A stretch of DNA of 64,000 nucleotides from Symbiodinium natans (lineage: Eukaryota; Sar; Dinophyceae; Suessiales; Symbiodiniaceae): NCBI GenBank assembly GCA_905221605.1, contig CAJNDS010002267.1, forward strand, positions 26,001 to 90,000, given 5' to 3'. A program made the translations under genes and the position numbers. The notes under the pieces are model-generated. The model was not told the origin of the DNA, did no database searches, and saw nothing but the letters and a program-made list of their open reading frames with translations. Within the stretch, counting starts at the first letter, position 1; the number at the start of each line of letters is the position of its first letter. Positions 31,470 to 43,700 of the stretch are shown in pieces.

Positions 31470-33100
31470 AAGCAGGCAACGTGTGGGGAGCTCTGGAAAA
31501 GACATCTGCCTTTTGGGGTCCTGTATATATTACGGCACCCCTCAGAACAAGGACCGAAAAGAGACCCTAATTGTGAGAACCCTAAACCCTAAACCCTAAA
31601 CACTGAACCCTGCGAAATGCCCATAAATCCACCCGAAACACTAAATCAGAAACCCGAAACCGCAGCTCTACCAGGATGGCCCTTAAAGCCCCCCCCCCCT
31701 CTCTATACCCAAGAAGGGAAAACATACAATAAACCCTAAACCGTAAACCCTAAACCCTAAACTCTAAACCCTAAAACCGAAACCCTAAACCCGGGCCTAC
31801 CTAGTCTCCAGAACCTTGGCCAGATGCATCCCTTCTCCCATGTGGACTGCGGGTAATTCCATGAGGATGTGGTTTGGGCTTCGCTCTCCGGGTGGGAAGT
31901 TAGGGCATATAGGGTTTCGGGGTCTAGGGTTTAGGGTTTAGGGTTTAGGGGTTTTCCATAGAACTGAAGGTCTAAGGTCGGGGCAGCAGGGCACCCCGAA
32001 CTCGACGTAAGACGGAGCCCCAAACCCTAACCCCTAAACCCTAAACCCTAACCCCTAAGCCCTAAGCCCTAAGACCTAAGCCCTAAGCCCTAAACCCTAA
32101 CCACCGCGGCCTCCGCAGCAGGAATCTTTGCCCTGGGTGGCCATGGCCGCCAAAGTTTTCGGGGACTGGGGGTTCATGCTTAGGGTTTCTAGGGCTTTTG
32201 AGATTCATGCTTAATCTTCGGGGTTTTAGGGTTTAGGGTTTAGGGTTTAGGGTTTATAGGGTTTAGGGTTTAGGGTTTAGGGTTTAGGGTGCAGGGTTGA
32301 GTGTTATAGGGTTTTCGGGTTCAGAATTTAGCGGGGTTCACGAAGGTGGGTCCGGGGGGAAAGAGCTACGTGGCACCAGCCTTCTTCGTCTAAACCCTAA
32401 ACCCTAAACCCTAAACCCTAGGAATCAAACAGGTGCCCTGTTTTGGTTCAGAGGGGCTTAGAAGGGAAGCTTATCCGCTAAAAAGGGAATATGGGCCTAC
32501 TCCGGGCCCTCGTAATCATGATCCGAGGCCACAGCCCCTTATCTAGGTGGTGCAGGGTTAAAAAAGGAAATTTAACTTAAACCTTAACCCAATATGAAAA
32601 ATAAGCGGTCCCAGCTACTTCAGGGTAAGCCCCCGAAATCCTTAACCCTGAACCCTGAACCCTAAACCCGAAACTCTATCTTCCGAGTCGGCCCTCGCCC
32701 CTCAACAGTGGCACAAAACATTGACCCTAAAGCCGTTTGCTCCGGCCCCCCAAGACAAAGACCCAGAAAAAACAACAGCAAACGCGTGGAGCAAAAACTT
32801 CAAGCCATTAGGCCCTGAAACCCGGAATGTCATGGGCTCCTTTACTAAACCCCCTGGCTAAACCCGAAATCCCAAACCCCAAACCCCAAACCCTAAACCC
32901 GAAAACTTCTCGGAGGAGCGTTCACATCAGCCCAAAGGTGGCCAGGAGTCGCGGCATTCCTTGGTGGCACCCCCTTCCGGTTTGGGGCGAGGGTCTCGGG
33001 GTTCAAGGGATTAGGGTTTGAGGGTTGAGGGTTTAGGGTTTGAGGGTTTGAGGGTTTGAGGGTTGAGGGTTGAGGGTTTAGGGTTTTAGGAGGGCTTAGG
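31470..33100. other. Repeat-rich spacer, no firm gene
   Basis: CCCTAAA and TTTAGGG arrays (32035-32100, 32218-32300), a diverged family D element (32420-32515) and short unique islands. A minus frame near 32905-32990 (LAPNRKGVPPRNAATPGHLW) might be an exon, but its ends are not clear. Confidence 0.4.
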
Positions 33101-33229
33101 AGGGTTTAGGACAAACGTCGCCATCCGACTGGGGGAAACCACCCTAAATAACCCCATATAAATCCTAACACCCTGAAAACAAGTAAGTAGAAAATAAAGC
33201 AACTTACCAAAACCTGTCGTGAAACCCTA

Positions 33230-33318
33230 TAGACCCAGAAACGACGTTGCCTCCAAGGGGTTGGGTCTTCTTGGCCCTGCAGGGAGGCCTGGAGCTCTTT
33301 TGCTAAGCGGTTTTGCAT
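33230..33318 (-). CDS. Candidate exon with possible start Met (minus)
   Basis: MQNRLAKELQASLQGQEDP then TPWRQRRFWVYR; donor probably GG|GT near 33230. Amphipathic helix-like start. It could be the first exon of gene B, but 21 kb from the S1 exon and unproven. Confidence 0.4.
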
Positions 33319-33654
33319 TCAGGGTTAAACAGGATTTGGGGTTTAGGGATTAGGGCTTAGGGTTTAGGGTTTAGGCTACTCTCCACGAATCTGAGATCTG
33401 AAGAAGAAGAAATTTGGGTTAGGCAACGCTTTGACTTGCTTTGAAGCATTCTTGAACACGTGCCAAATGGGGGACCCCCGATGACTGACCCTAACCCCCA
33501 ATAGACTAATTGCAACTTCAAGGCTATCGCACATAAGGCTGTGAGAGCTGATTTAGTTGGAGCCTTCCAGGCCCCCAAAACACCATGTTGTATAGGGTTC
33601 AGGGTTTAAAGGGTTAAAGGGTTTTAAAGGTTTAGGGTTTAGAGGGGCCTATCT

Positions 33655-33777
33655 TGAGCCTCAGGCAAATTGGGGTCAAGAGTCGTCGCTGGCAGCGATT
33701 CCACGGACTCGTCCTCAGCCACGGCGTCCTCTGAGTGCCTCACTGTCACTGGAGCCTCCAGCAGAGCGATGCGACAT
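33655..33777 (-). CDS. Candidate acidic exon (minus)
   Basis: CRIALLEAPVTVRHSEDAV then AEDESVESLPATTLDPNLPE, in one open frame with good composition; exact ends uncertain. GAG|GCTCAAG would be a GC donor. Confidence 0.5.
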
Positions 33778-34449
33778 CAATATCACTAAAACCCCCCAAA
33801 CCGAAACCGGATCAGGAGCCAGGGTTTAGGGTTTAAGGCTTAGGGGCCACTTTTTCGGGTTTGGGGTTTAGGGTTCGAGGTCTAGGGCAAGGTTGTTGTG
33901 GGGAGGATTATTACGGGTTTCGGGCTTAGGGCTCCTAAACCCTAAACCCTAAACCCTAAACCCTAAACCCTACACCCTAAACCATAGGGTTTAGGGTACG
34001 GTTTATGGCATTGCATGTAAAGCCGATAGTTCCATTTCGTTTGGGTCTTAAGGTTAGCGTCTCTAGAGATCAGGGGAGGGAGTTCGGTCTGTTGGCTTGC
34101 GGCACCCTGAACCCTGAACCCTGAACCCTGAACCCTGAACCCTAAACCCTAAACCCTAAACCCTAAACCCTAAACCCGGGGTCTACGGTTTAGGGTTCAG
34201 GCTGTGAGGCTGCTGAATTCTGATTTGGCTCAGAGGTATCCTAAACCCTTCGCCCCAAGCGGCATTCCGGGGCGGGCTTGGGGCGCATTTAGGGTTTGTA
34301 GGGGGTAGGTCATTATCAGGGCTAGGCCGATCATATTAGGGAACATGGCGTAGCCCCAACCCGAAACCCTAAACCCCAAACCCCAAACCCTAAACCCTAA
34401 ACCCTCAACCCTAAACCCTCAAACCTAGGCTCGCTGGGCCTGATGGAGC

Positions 34450-34523
34450 CACCTGCACGAGGAGTTGGAATGCTCTGACGAGTCGGACTCGACCATGGCT
34501 TGCGACGCAGAACACGCTCGTGG
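34450..34523 (+). CDS. Candidate exon (plus) resembling 30609-30702
   Basis: LHEELECSDESDSTMACDAE then HAR. The nucleotides around GACTCGACCATGGCTTGCGA resemble the minus-strand exon at 30.65 kb, so these may be homologous exons in opposite orientation. Confidence 0.4.
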
Positions 34524-35642
34524 CCCCCTCAACCCTAAACCCTAAACCCTAAACCCCAAACCCTAAACCCTAAACCCTAAACCCTAAACCCGAAACCCGA
34601 AACCCTAAACCCTAAACCCCAAACCCGCCTCAACTTCGAACAGGCCACTTGAAAGGAAGGACCGTGGAAAAAGTCTGGGGGGGGTCGGGGGGGGTGGGTG
34701 GCTTTACACAACAACGCCTCATAAATCCGCACTGGAGCCCAAAGACCCCAGAAAAACCCGCCCCAAGCTGAACTAATGGAGAGCCCCAGCGCCGGCCTCA
34801 ACCCTAAACCCTGATTCTTTTTAGACCCTAAACCCTAAACCCTAAGCCCTAAACCCTAAACCCTAAACCCTAACTCAAAGTAGGGCCCCGGACATTTAGG
34901 CTGTTCAGGGCTTCGGGATTTAGGCAGTTTTTGGCATGAAGCAGGAGCTGGCGTGCGGCACATGTGCAGGTGGCAGCCGCGATACAATGAGCTGCAATGA
35001 GTTTAGGGTTTTAAGGGTTTAAGGTTCAGGGTTTAGGGTTTAGAGCTGCAATGAGTTTAGGGTTTAAGGGTTTAAGGGTTTAAGGGTTTGGGGGTTTTAG
35101 GGTTTTAGGGTTTCAGGGTTTCAGGGTTTTAGGGTTTTAGGGTTTAGGGTTTAGGGTTTGAGGGCTTGAGGGTTTGAGGGTTTTAGGGTTTTAGGGTTTG
35201 AGGGTTTGAGGGTTTGAGGGTTTGAAGGTTATGGCAGGCCTGGACTACAAAGGCGGAATGGTGCACATAGGGTTTCAAGGGTTCTTAAAATGACGGGGAT
35301 GAGGGTTAACTTAAGGGGACTTGAAAGGGGAGGTTTAGGGTTTAGGGTTTAGGGTTTGGGGCAAAGAGGGAACCTCGAGAATAGAGTAGGAACATAGAGG
35401 GAATATAAGAAACCCTAAACCCTAAACCCTAAACCCTAAACCCAAAACCCTAAACCCCCTAGGTATACTCCTTTGATGTTCCTACTACATTCTTGGGGTC
35501 CCCTGCCTGGAGTTCCCATTAGGACCCTGTTTGAATTTGGAGGGGAGGGGGGGAAGGGCAATGTGCAGAATCTATATGTAGGCACCCATATGGGTAGTTC
35601 TCTTAAATTAGGGTCTTTTTTTGGGTCCCCTATCTAGTACGG

Positions 35643-35698
35643 CACCCTAAACCCTAAACCCTAAACCCTAAACCCTAAACCCTAAACCCTAAACCCTT
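35643..35698. repeat. CCCTAAA array
   Basis: About 8 units. Confidence 0.95.
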
Positions 35699-35789
35699 TA
35701 GAATACGGACCACCCTAAACACCCTAACCTGGACAGCTCACCAATATGGGACTTTCGTGCAGGGTTGAGGCTCAGGCGGCACCCTAAGC

Positions 35790-35850
35790 CCTATAAACCC
35801 TATAAACCCTATAAACCCTATAAACCCTATAAACCCTTTAAACCCTATAA
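35790..35850. repeat. CCCTATAAA 9-bp variant array
   Basis: About 7 copies of CCCTATAAA, grading into CCCTAAA to 35930. The inverse variant (TTTATAGGG) forms an array 2 kb to the right. Confidence 0.95.
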
Positions 35851-36544
35851 ACCCTAAACACTAAACCCTAAACCCTAAACCCCAAACCCTAAACCCTGAA
35901 CCCCAAACCCCAAACCCTAAACCCTAAACCCGTACTCCTGAGAAATGAAGCCACCCCCCGGCAGTTCCTACCGGGATAGGAAGTGCAGCCGTCACCTCGA
36001 GGCTCTTACATAGGGTTTAGGTTTTAGGGTTTAGGGTTTAGGATTTAGGCTTTAGGGTCTATACAGGGTTTAGGATCTTAGCCCAAGCTTTTTCATGTGC
36101 AGGGAACGAGCTGGAACCTCCGCAGGTATGCGCTCAGGAAAGAATCCGTCCCGCAGACATAGGTGCGGGAGGAGGGGCTCTATAGCTCTACGTGAGGAGT
36201 ACTGAGGGAGTCCTGAACAGTGAGACCCTCAACCCTCCGAACCCTAACTAAACCCTAAAACCTAAACCCTAAACCCTAAATAACCCCATATCCCCTGAAA
36301 CCTCGTCAGTAGTCGCTACCTTAGATGCTGCCAAACGTAAACCCTACAAAGCATAGACCTCCAGACCACACACTATGGCCTGCACACTGATCACAGATGG
36401 GTCAGGGTTTAAGGTTTGGGGTTTGGGGTTTGGGGTTTAGGGTTTAGGGCTTAGGAACTAGAGCCCTAGCGCGTCTCCGACGTTGAATTTCAGCAATGGG
36501 TAGCTCGGCGGCCCTATGCTTCACTTCGTCAATTTTTTGGGTTC

Positions 36545-36790
36545 TTTCGGGAAGGGGGTTCAAGGGGGGTATGTGACCCAAGGCTCCCTATTACTCCCTA
36601 CTACTCCCTAAGGCTCCCTAAGCTTCCCTAAGGTTCCCTAAGTACCTACCTTCCTTGAGGCCCCCTCCCTTAAGAACCCTATAGCTTAGGGGTTTCAGAA
36701 GCTGGTGGTACCTTGTTGGGGTCCCTACTATAACGGGATCTTACTGCTGTGGGGGTCTAATTTTGGGCCCCCCTATTTTCGTAAACCCCC
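36545..36790. repeat. Dispersed element family F copy with CTCCCTAAGG repeats
   Basis: TTCAAGGGGGGTATGTGACC then short CTCCCTA repeats and CCCCTCCCTTAAGAACCCTA. Other copies at 17870-17960, 44215-44305 and, inverted, 11300-11380. Confidence 0.6.
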
Positions 36791-36873
36791 ATTGAGGGTT
36801 TAGGCTTTAGGGCTAACCTTAGACCCTAAACCCTAAACCCTAAACCTTAAACCCTTAAAGGGGGTTGAGAAAG

Positions 36874-36967
36874 GCTTGGCTGCAAGAAGCTGCAGAGGCA
36901 CGTGCAAAGCAGTGGGACAAGGCAGCCGAGCAATACCCAGAAGCCAACTCAAACGCTGGCCATGCAG
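36874..36967 (+). CDS. Candidate exon (plus)
   Basis: AWLQEAAEARAKQWDKAAEQ then YPEANSNAGHA, acceptor GAGAAAG, end CATGCAG next to a TTTAGGG array. Helical, Ala/Gln/Glu-rich. No family recognised; opposite strand to the channels. Confidence 0.5.
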
Positions 36968-37393
36968 GGGTTTAGGGTTTAGGGTTTCGCGTTTAGGGGG
37001 GATTGACTACTATTTTCTTACGAACGCCCCCCAAAATGTGAAGTATTCATCCCTATATGGCCCTTAATTATAAGGAATGGCATTTCTTTGCTGTTTTTTG
37101 GGGAGCTTTTCAGCAAATAGCAGTTGAATCGTAGAAGGGAAACCAGGGCCAGCAGGCTAGCCCTGCCCTTTCGTTTGAGCTAGCAGAATGCTCTCCCGTC
37201 CGTGAGAGGAAGGTCTGGAATACTTACAAGCCAGGCCCCCAAGCGCTTTGGGACCAAAATCTTGAAGTACGATCACGCGCTTAACAATTAGCTTTGATGC
37301 CCGAATGCCCTCGGGTCTACCTGAGGGATCTTAGGGAAGTTACCTGTTCCCTTAGTATGGGGTCTTAAAAGTGGACCCCTTATGTACCCCTTA

Positions 37394-37501
37394 CCCTAAG
37401 GGTCCATGTAGCTAAATAGGGAATACTTGGGCCGTAAAGTACGTGCTATATAAGGAATTTGGGGCCCAAGTATATAATAATAAGGTACATGGACACTTAG
37501 G
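37394..37501. mobile_element. MITE family A copy, near-identical to 5252-5360
   Basis: Matches the 5.25-kb copy at almost every base, including the shared GCCGTAAAGTACGTGCTATA. Confidence 0.92.
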
Positions 37502-37670
37502 TTTATATACCCTATTCAAATTAAGGGCCCATACATCAGAACCCTTTAAGAGGCCCATGGCTGGGAGTGACTGAGGAGGGTTTAGGGTTTAGGGTTTAGG
37601 GCTAGGGTTAAGGGAGCTTAGGGAGTTAGGGTTGAGGGGGCTGGGGCGGCTGGGGCGCCTGAGGATTCAG

Positions 37671-37813
37671 GGTTGAACGCTTCTTTGCCAAGTCAGCCAA
37701 AAACCGACAGAAGAGCCTTAGCGTGAGCCGCCTCGCCCTCTTGGCTGGAATGGCTGGGGCGGGCAGTGCTCAACCCAAATCAGCAGCGACTTGCAGACAC
37801 CTGCAGAGACATG
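37671..37813 (+). CDS. Candidate exon (plus)
   Basis: VERFFAKSAKNRQKSLSVSR then LALLAGMAGAGSAQPKSA, acceptor GATTCAG; possible donor ATG|GTTTAGG. Protein-like, unrecognised. May join the exon at 36874. Confidence 0.45.
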
Positions 37814-38035
37814 GTTTAGGGTTTAGGGTTTAGGGTTTAGGGTTAGGGGTTAGGGTTTAGGGTTTAGGTTTAGGGTTTAGGGTTTATAGGGTTTATAGGG
37901 TTTATAGGGTTTATAGGGTTTATAGGGTTTATAGGGTTTATAGGGTTTATAGGGTTTATAGGGTTTATAGGGTTTATAGGGTTTAGGGTTTAGGGTTTAG
38001 GGCTTAGGGCTTAGGGTTTAGGGTTTAGGGTTCAG
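37813..38035. repeat. TTTAGGG array with TTTATAGGG 9-bp variant core
   Basis: The core 37884-37985 has about 11 TTTATAGGG units; TTTAGGG units lie on both sides. Confidence 0.97.
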
Positions 38036-38107
38036 TTCAGCATTGAAGGCCCGACGTCGCAGGGTTCTATACGAGCAGTTGGCATCCGGTGACAGTGACA
38101 CGCTCCT

Positions 38108-38191
<84 letters not shown>

Positions 38192-38213
38192 CGGGGGGGG
38201 GGGGGGGGGGGGG
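38108..38213. repeat. Poly-G tract of about 105 bp
   Basis: Essentially one G run with a single C at 38192. The poly-Gly/poly-Pro frames across it are artefacts. Length may be an assembly estimate. Confidence 0.95.
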
Positions 38214-38665
38214 AGCAGGGTGCCCTGTACCAGCATACTGCCCGAAATCCTAAACCCTAGCCCTAAACCCTCGCCCTAAACCCTAGCCCTAAACCCTAGC
38301 CCTAAACCCCAAACCCTCCATGATGTGGGAGGATCTTGTTCTGGTGACTGGCTTCTGAGACCTCTGAGCCAAAGTTCTGCCGCTTGGATCTCTTCCTTTA
38401 AACTCCGCGAACCTTAGGCAAGGTTGACTCATGGGGTATCTGGTTTTAGGGTTTGGGGTTTAGGGTTTAGGGTTTCGCGGTCCGCGGTTTGGATGAAATA
38501 CTCCCAGATCGTACCAGAATCTCAACATATGGAGTTTAAGGTATGCTCCTTGAATATGGGGCTGGATTCAAGACTTCTGCAGAGAAAGCCTAAACCACAC
38601 ACCCCAAGTCCTAAACCCTAAACCTGAACCCTAAACCCTAAACCCTAAACCCTAAACCCTAAACC

Positions 38666-38764
38666 CTAAACCCTAAACCCTCGACGTGTCGACCCAGAGG
38701 AAGCCCCAGGCTGGCCTGAAAGCTCGTTGAGCTTCGTATTCACCGCCTGCATCTGCTCCTCCAC
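38666..38764 (-). CDS. Gene A last exon, C-terminal helix and stop
   Basis: VEEQMQAVNTKLNELSGQ then PGASSGSTRRGFRV and TAG. The stop codon lies inside the first TTTAGGG units. A GC donor after TCA G is an alternative if more exons exist. Confidence 0.7.
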   Translation of the reverse strand: MEEQMQAVNTKLNELSGQPGASSGSTRRGFRV

Positions 38765-40705
38765 CTTCGGTGGAGGCATGTTCCGCAGTGCTCAGTAGGG
38801 TTTAGGGTTTAGGGTTTAGGGTTTAGGGTTTAGGGTTTAGGGGTTTCGGGTTTAGAGTTTAGGGTTCAAGTTCCACAGTGTATATGTGGCTTGGGGTTTA
38901 GGCTTTAGGGTTCAAGTTCGACACTGTAGGGTCTAGGGTTTAGGGTTTACAGGGCTTGGGCTTCAAGATCCACAGCGCTCAGTAGGGTTTAGAGTTTAGG
39001 GTTCGTTCCGCAGTGCTCAGTAGGGTGTAGGGTTTAGGGTTTAGGGTTTTGGGGTTTAGGGTTTAGGGTTCATGTGCCACAGAGCTGAGTAGGGTTTAGG
39101 GGAAGCCTATTACGAATTTGCTTCGGCTGTTTTGCGCGCGACCTTCGTGAGGCTGTCCCTGCGACCTACAAAGGCCATAAAATGCTTTTATGGGTAGCTT
39201 ATAGGATATCTATCTTGGCAGGGATTAGAAGGTGATACTTTTGGTTTTTATCCAGGCTCCTTTTTTCACCTGCTATTAAGTCAAGCATTAACAGCGCTCT
39301 GTTCGCCAATGCCCCCACCACAAAGATGAAACGTCTTATCCACACACCAAGAGTAACGCCTAATACCTGAAGGTTCATGGGTGGAGATATACGTGAGGTT
39401 GCGGTATCTTACGCGAAGCTATGATTCAGGTTACGGCCCTTCAAACTGGATTTCTATCCGCCTTGGGATGTTCTCCGTTTTACTATCAGTCCTTTATATT
39501 TTAGGGACGATAATAAGGACCCAAAAATCTTCAAGTAAGGTCTGGAACGTTGCTGTCCCTAAGTTTTCAATGACCCTAAACCCTAAACCCTAAACCCTAA
39601 ACCCTATCCCAAAGGATCCATGCACCTATATACTATATACTTGGGCCTTAAAGGGGTTCCTATATAGTAGCTTTAGGGCCCAATTATAGACTATACAGGT
39701 ACATGGATCCTTTGGGTATAAACTCTAAAGTCACAAAACCCTCAACTTCCTGAACTCTCTGGACCCCAACCCAAACCCGCAGAAAACCATGCAGAAAATA
39801 CTCCCACGGGAAGCCTTTTCACGGGACACTGTGGCGGGGCGGGTGCGGGGAGGGCTTGCCCTCCGTTATTTGCATAAGTTCGAGAACCCCTCCATGTCCT
39901 TAAACCCTCAACCATAAAACCCAAACCCTAAACCCTGAACCCTTAACCCTCAACCCTAAATCCTAACCCTAAACCCTAAACCCTAAACCCTAAACCCTTC
40001 GACTTGCTAGCAGAGCCACGTAGTTTGCAAACTTGCCCTGGTTTTTGATCAGCCTCGGCTGGCGCACAAAAGGCGGGTCAGCGGTTCAGGGCTCTTGGAT
40101 GGGGTTTAGGGTTTAGGGTTTAGGGTTTAGGGTTTAGGGTTTAGGGTTTAGGGTTTAGGGTTTAGGGTTTAGGGTTTAGGGTTTAGGGTTTAGGGTTTAG
40201 GGTTTAGGGTTTAGGGTTTAGGCCAGGACCCTACAGCGACACCCCCCCCCCCCTAGGCGCGGTTTAGAGGGTTTAGGGTCTAGGGTTTGGGGTTTAATGT
40301 TGGACCTGCTTTATTAGGGGGGGTCGCTTTAAAGTCAATTTGGCGGAATTATTCAGGACCCCCTCACTGTTTGAGGGGTCCGCTTTAAAGTCAAACCGTC
40401 CGGGCGCCGTAAGAAAATTCCACGTGGCGCGCCTTTAAAAAAGATAACCGGGCATTGCTGCCCCTTTTAAACATATCTAAACTCCACCCTATTAAAATCA
40501 TATAAGCCCCCGGGGCCATGTAATCAGGACCCAATCCACGCCCCGACTGTTCAGGGGGGGGGGGGGGGGGGCCCCCCACATTAAAGCAGGTCCCACATTA
40601 GGGTTTAGGGTCTAGAACGCCCCTCGTCGTGAGTAGAGAGCTAGAAATGGGCGTTGACGACTGGGTTACAAGAATCTAAGATGAGTGAACTGGAATGATC
40701 ATCGT

Positions 40706-40737
<32 letters not shown>

Positions 40738-43700
40738 GGTCAGGGTTCAGGGTTTAGGGTTAAACCCTCAACCCCTTGATCCCTGAAACCTCAACCGCAG
40801 ACGGTAAAACCCTCACCCTGGTACTCCGCAGCTCCATTCATCCATTCCCTACTCTAAATGGTCCAAGGCCCTAAACCCTAAACCCTGAACCCTAAGCCCT
40901 GCACCCTAAACCCTAAACCCTAAACCCTAGACCCTAAACCCTAAACCCTAAACCCTAAACCCCCACATAGATACTTTAGTACTTGGAAGTGAACCACCCC
41001 GAAGCCGACCCAAAACCATAGATAAACCCTGAACCTTACAAGCCCTCAGGCCTAACCCCTATAGCTTTTTTTTTTTTTTTTTGGGGGGGGGTTCTTATAG
41101 GGTGATAATACCACCAACCCTAATTAAACCCTAAGCCTAAACCCTCGAACCTGAACCCAACACCCCAGTCCAGCGACCAATTCTGATCGTGGATAAGCTT
41201 GCCCACGTCGATGCCCTGAGGATGTCAGGCTGGGAGTTTTGAGGTCTTCTGCGGTCGGGGCTTTGGGGTTTAGGGTTTGGAGTTCAGTAGGGCTTAGGGT
41301 TTAGGATTTCGGGTGTAGGGAAAAAGGATTGGATGCCCTAGCTGTCAGGTGCGTAGGGTTAGATGTAGATCTGCGGAGCTCCCCAGGCGGATGACATTGT
41401 TCGGACTGTTCTGATGTACGTGGCAATCCTCGTGATGAACGCCCCTGCCTCTAGCCGTCGTAACAACCCTTGCAGGCGGCCCTGCACGCTTGCGAGCCTT
41501 GACGAGCTTGCTTTCCAGTGCACGATTCTGAAGCCGCACTTGTTCCAGTCTTCTCGAGAGATCAGGCTTGACCCTCGATGCCAAATCCACATTCGCCTGC
41601 TGGGCACCAGCCAGCAGTGCCTCGAGCTTCCTGACTTAGGTCTTAAGTCCACTGAACCCTCAACCCTCAACCCTAAACCCTAACCTAAACCCAAACCCTA
41701 GACCACGCTCTAGGCAGAAATGTCTGACTGCTTGTCTCCTTCTAGGCTGTGCCCTTAACATGTAAAATCTTAACCCGCTATCCCTCAGTCCTACTCGTTC
41801 ACCAAAAAACGCCCGCCTCGTCAAAAGGAAAGAGCGCAAATAAGATGTTCAAACAAAGACACATTGATTCAAATACGCTTTCTTAGTATGCGCTTGCAAC
41901 TGGAGTTGGCTCCATTGGGCACTCCAGGGAGTCTCTGGGTTGGGCCCTCGAGGAAGTCTCTGGTGTAGGCACTCTCTGGGGTTGGGCACTCCAGGGCGAC
42001 TCTGGGGCACTCGGGTTGGGCATTTGGGCACTCCAGGGAGTGTCTGGGGTTGGGCACTGGGTTGGGCACTCCAGGGAGACTCTGGGGTTGAGCACTCCAG
42101 GGAGACTCTGCGGTTGAGCACTCCAGGGAGTCTCTAGGAATAGACCGGGTGAGGAGAAGAGTTCCGGGCGAGGAGAAGACTTGAGACCCTAAACCCTAAC
42201 CCTAAACCCTATACCCTTAAATTCTAACAACCCCACACCGAAGGTGGGGTGGGAAAAGAGTCGCTGGAATGGCCTTCTCCCTCAGCCATAAAAGCCCTAA
42301 CCCCGAAACCATGCACCCGAAACCCCAAACCCTAAACCCGAAGCCCTAAACCCGAAACTCTGAACCCTAAACGCTAAACCCTGAACCCTAAACCCTGAGC
42401 CCAAAACCCTGAACCCTAAACCCTAAACCCTAAACCCCAAACCCCAAACCCTAAACCCTAAACCCCCAACCAACTAAAGAAGCCCAAGTCCCGACGACCT
42501 TGGCGTGGCCCCGAGTTCGAAGGCAGCCCATTAAGAACTCCTCTTCATGGGATTAGGGTTTAGGGTTCAGGGTTTAGGGCTTGGGGTTTAGGGTTTGGGG
42601 TTTGGGGCTTGGGATTTGGGGGTTTCGGGTTTAGGACTTCGGGCTTAGGGTTTACGATTTCGGGTTTAGGGTGTAGGGTGTAGGGTCTAAGGGCTGAGGC
42701 GTGGGGTGCCAAGCTATTGAGTATAAAGTTGGGGTGCAAAGTTTGGGTTATCAGGTGTCTAGGGGTTCAAGACTCTGCACTGCCCTAAAGCAAAGCCTAA
42801 ACCCTAAACCCTAAAACCCATTACCTGAAGCCTGGATCCTCCGAACATGTTCCTTTAACCTGGGGAGCAAAAGAACCCTAAAAGGCGTTGTGGTTCATAC
42901 ACGATAGGTAGGATTTATAGTAACATCCACGAACCCCAAAAGGGTTTAGGGTTTAGGGTTCATACACCTTAATCGAAATCATAGTAGTAGAGGGTCTTTA
43001 GCCGGGATTCGGAGCGGGTGCACCACTTTGGCGTGGCAAAAGTGCAGTCTGCAGAAAGATGCCAAGTTAAACCCTAAACCCTAAACCCTAAACCCTAAAC
43101 CCTGAACCCTGAACCCTGAACCCTAAACCCTAAACCGTTGGACAACTTTACATGGTGAACCAGAACACCCTCCACTGCACGACGTCTCCAAACCTCAAAA
43201 GCCGCCAAACTCCAACACTCAAGGGAGTCATACTCCGACCCCTGAGGATGTACCCCTAACGAGGTTCCCTGAATGTACTCCTAACACGGCCCCTATGTTC
43301 CCTTAGAACGTCTTTAAGGAGGCCCCAAACCCCAGGGTGCAACCTTAGGGGTCTGAAACACCCAGAAATCCATGTGTTGGTTTCCGACATTGGGATACCT
43401 TATTGGGGCCCATGTTCTAAGGATAAATCCTAACCCTAAACCCGAAGCCCTAAACCCTAAACCCTAAACCCAAAACCCTAAACTCACCACTTTTGAAGGG
43501 CCTCCACCTCCACATCGCCGCTGTCATCCATGTCCAGCATCTTGAAGAAAGACCAAGCCTTCTTGGGTTTTGGGTGGGTCTAGGGTTAGGGTTTAGGGTT
43601 TCGGGTTTCGGGTTTAGGGTTTAGGGCTTCGGGTTCAGGGCTAGATCTGTAGGGTTGACTGTTTGGGGTTTCGGGGCCCTAGCATCGATAGAAAGGCATC

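Noticed and set aside
38018-38279. Poly-Gly/poly-Pro frames across the 105-bp G tract
   Set aside because: Low-complexity artefact of the homopolymer.
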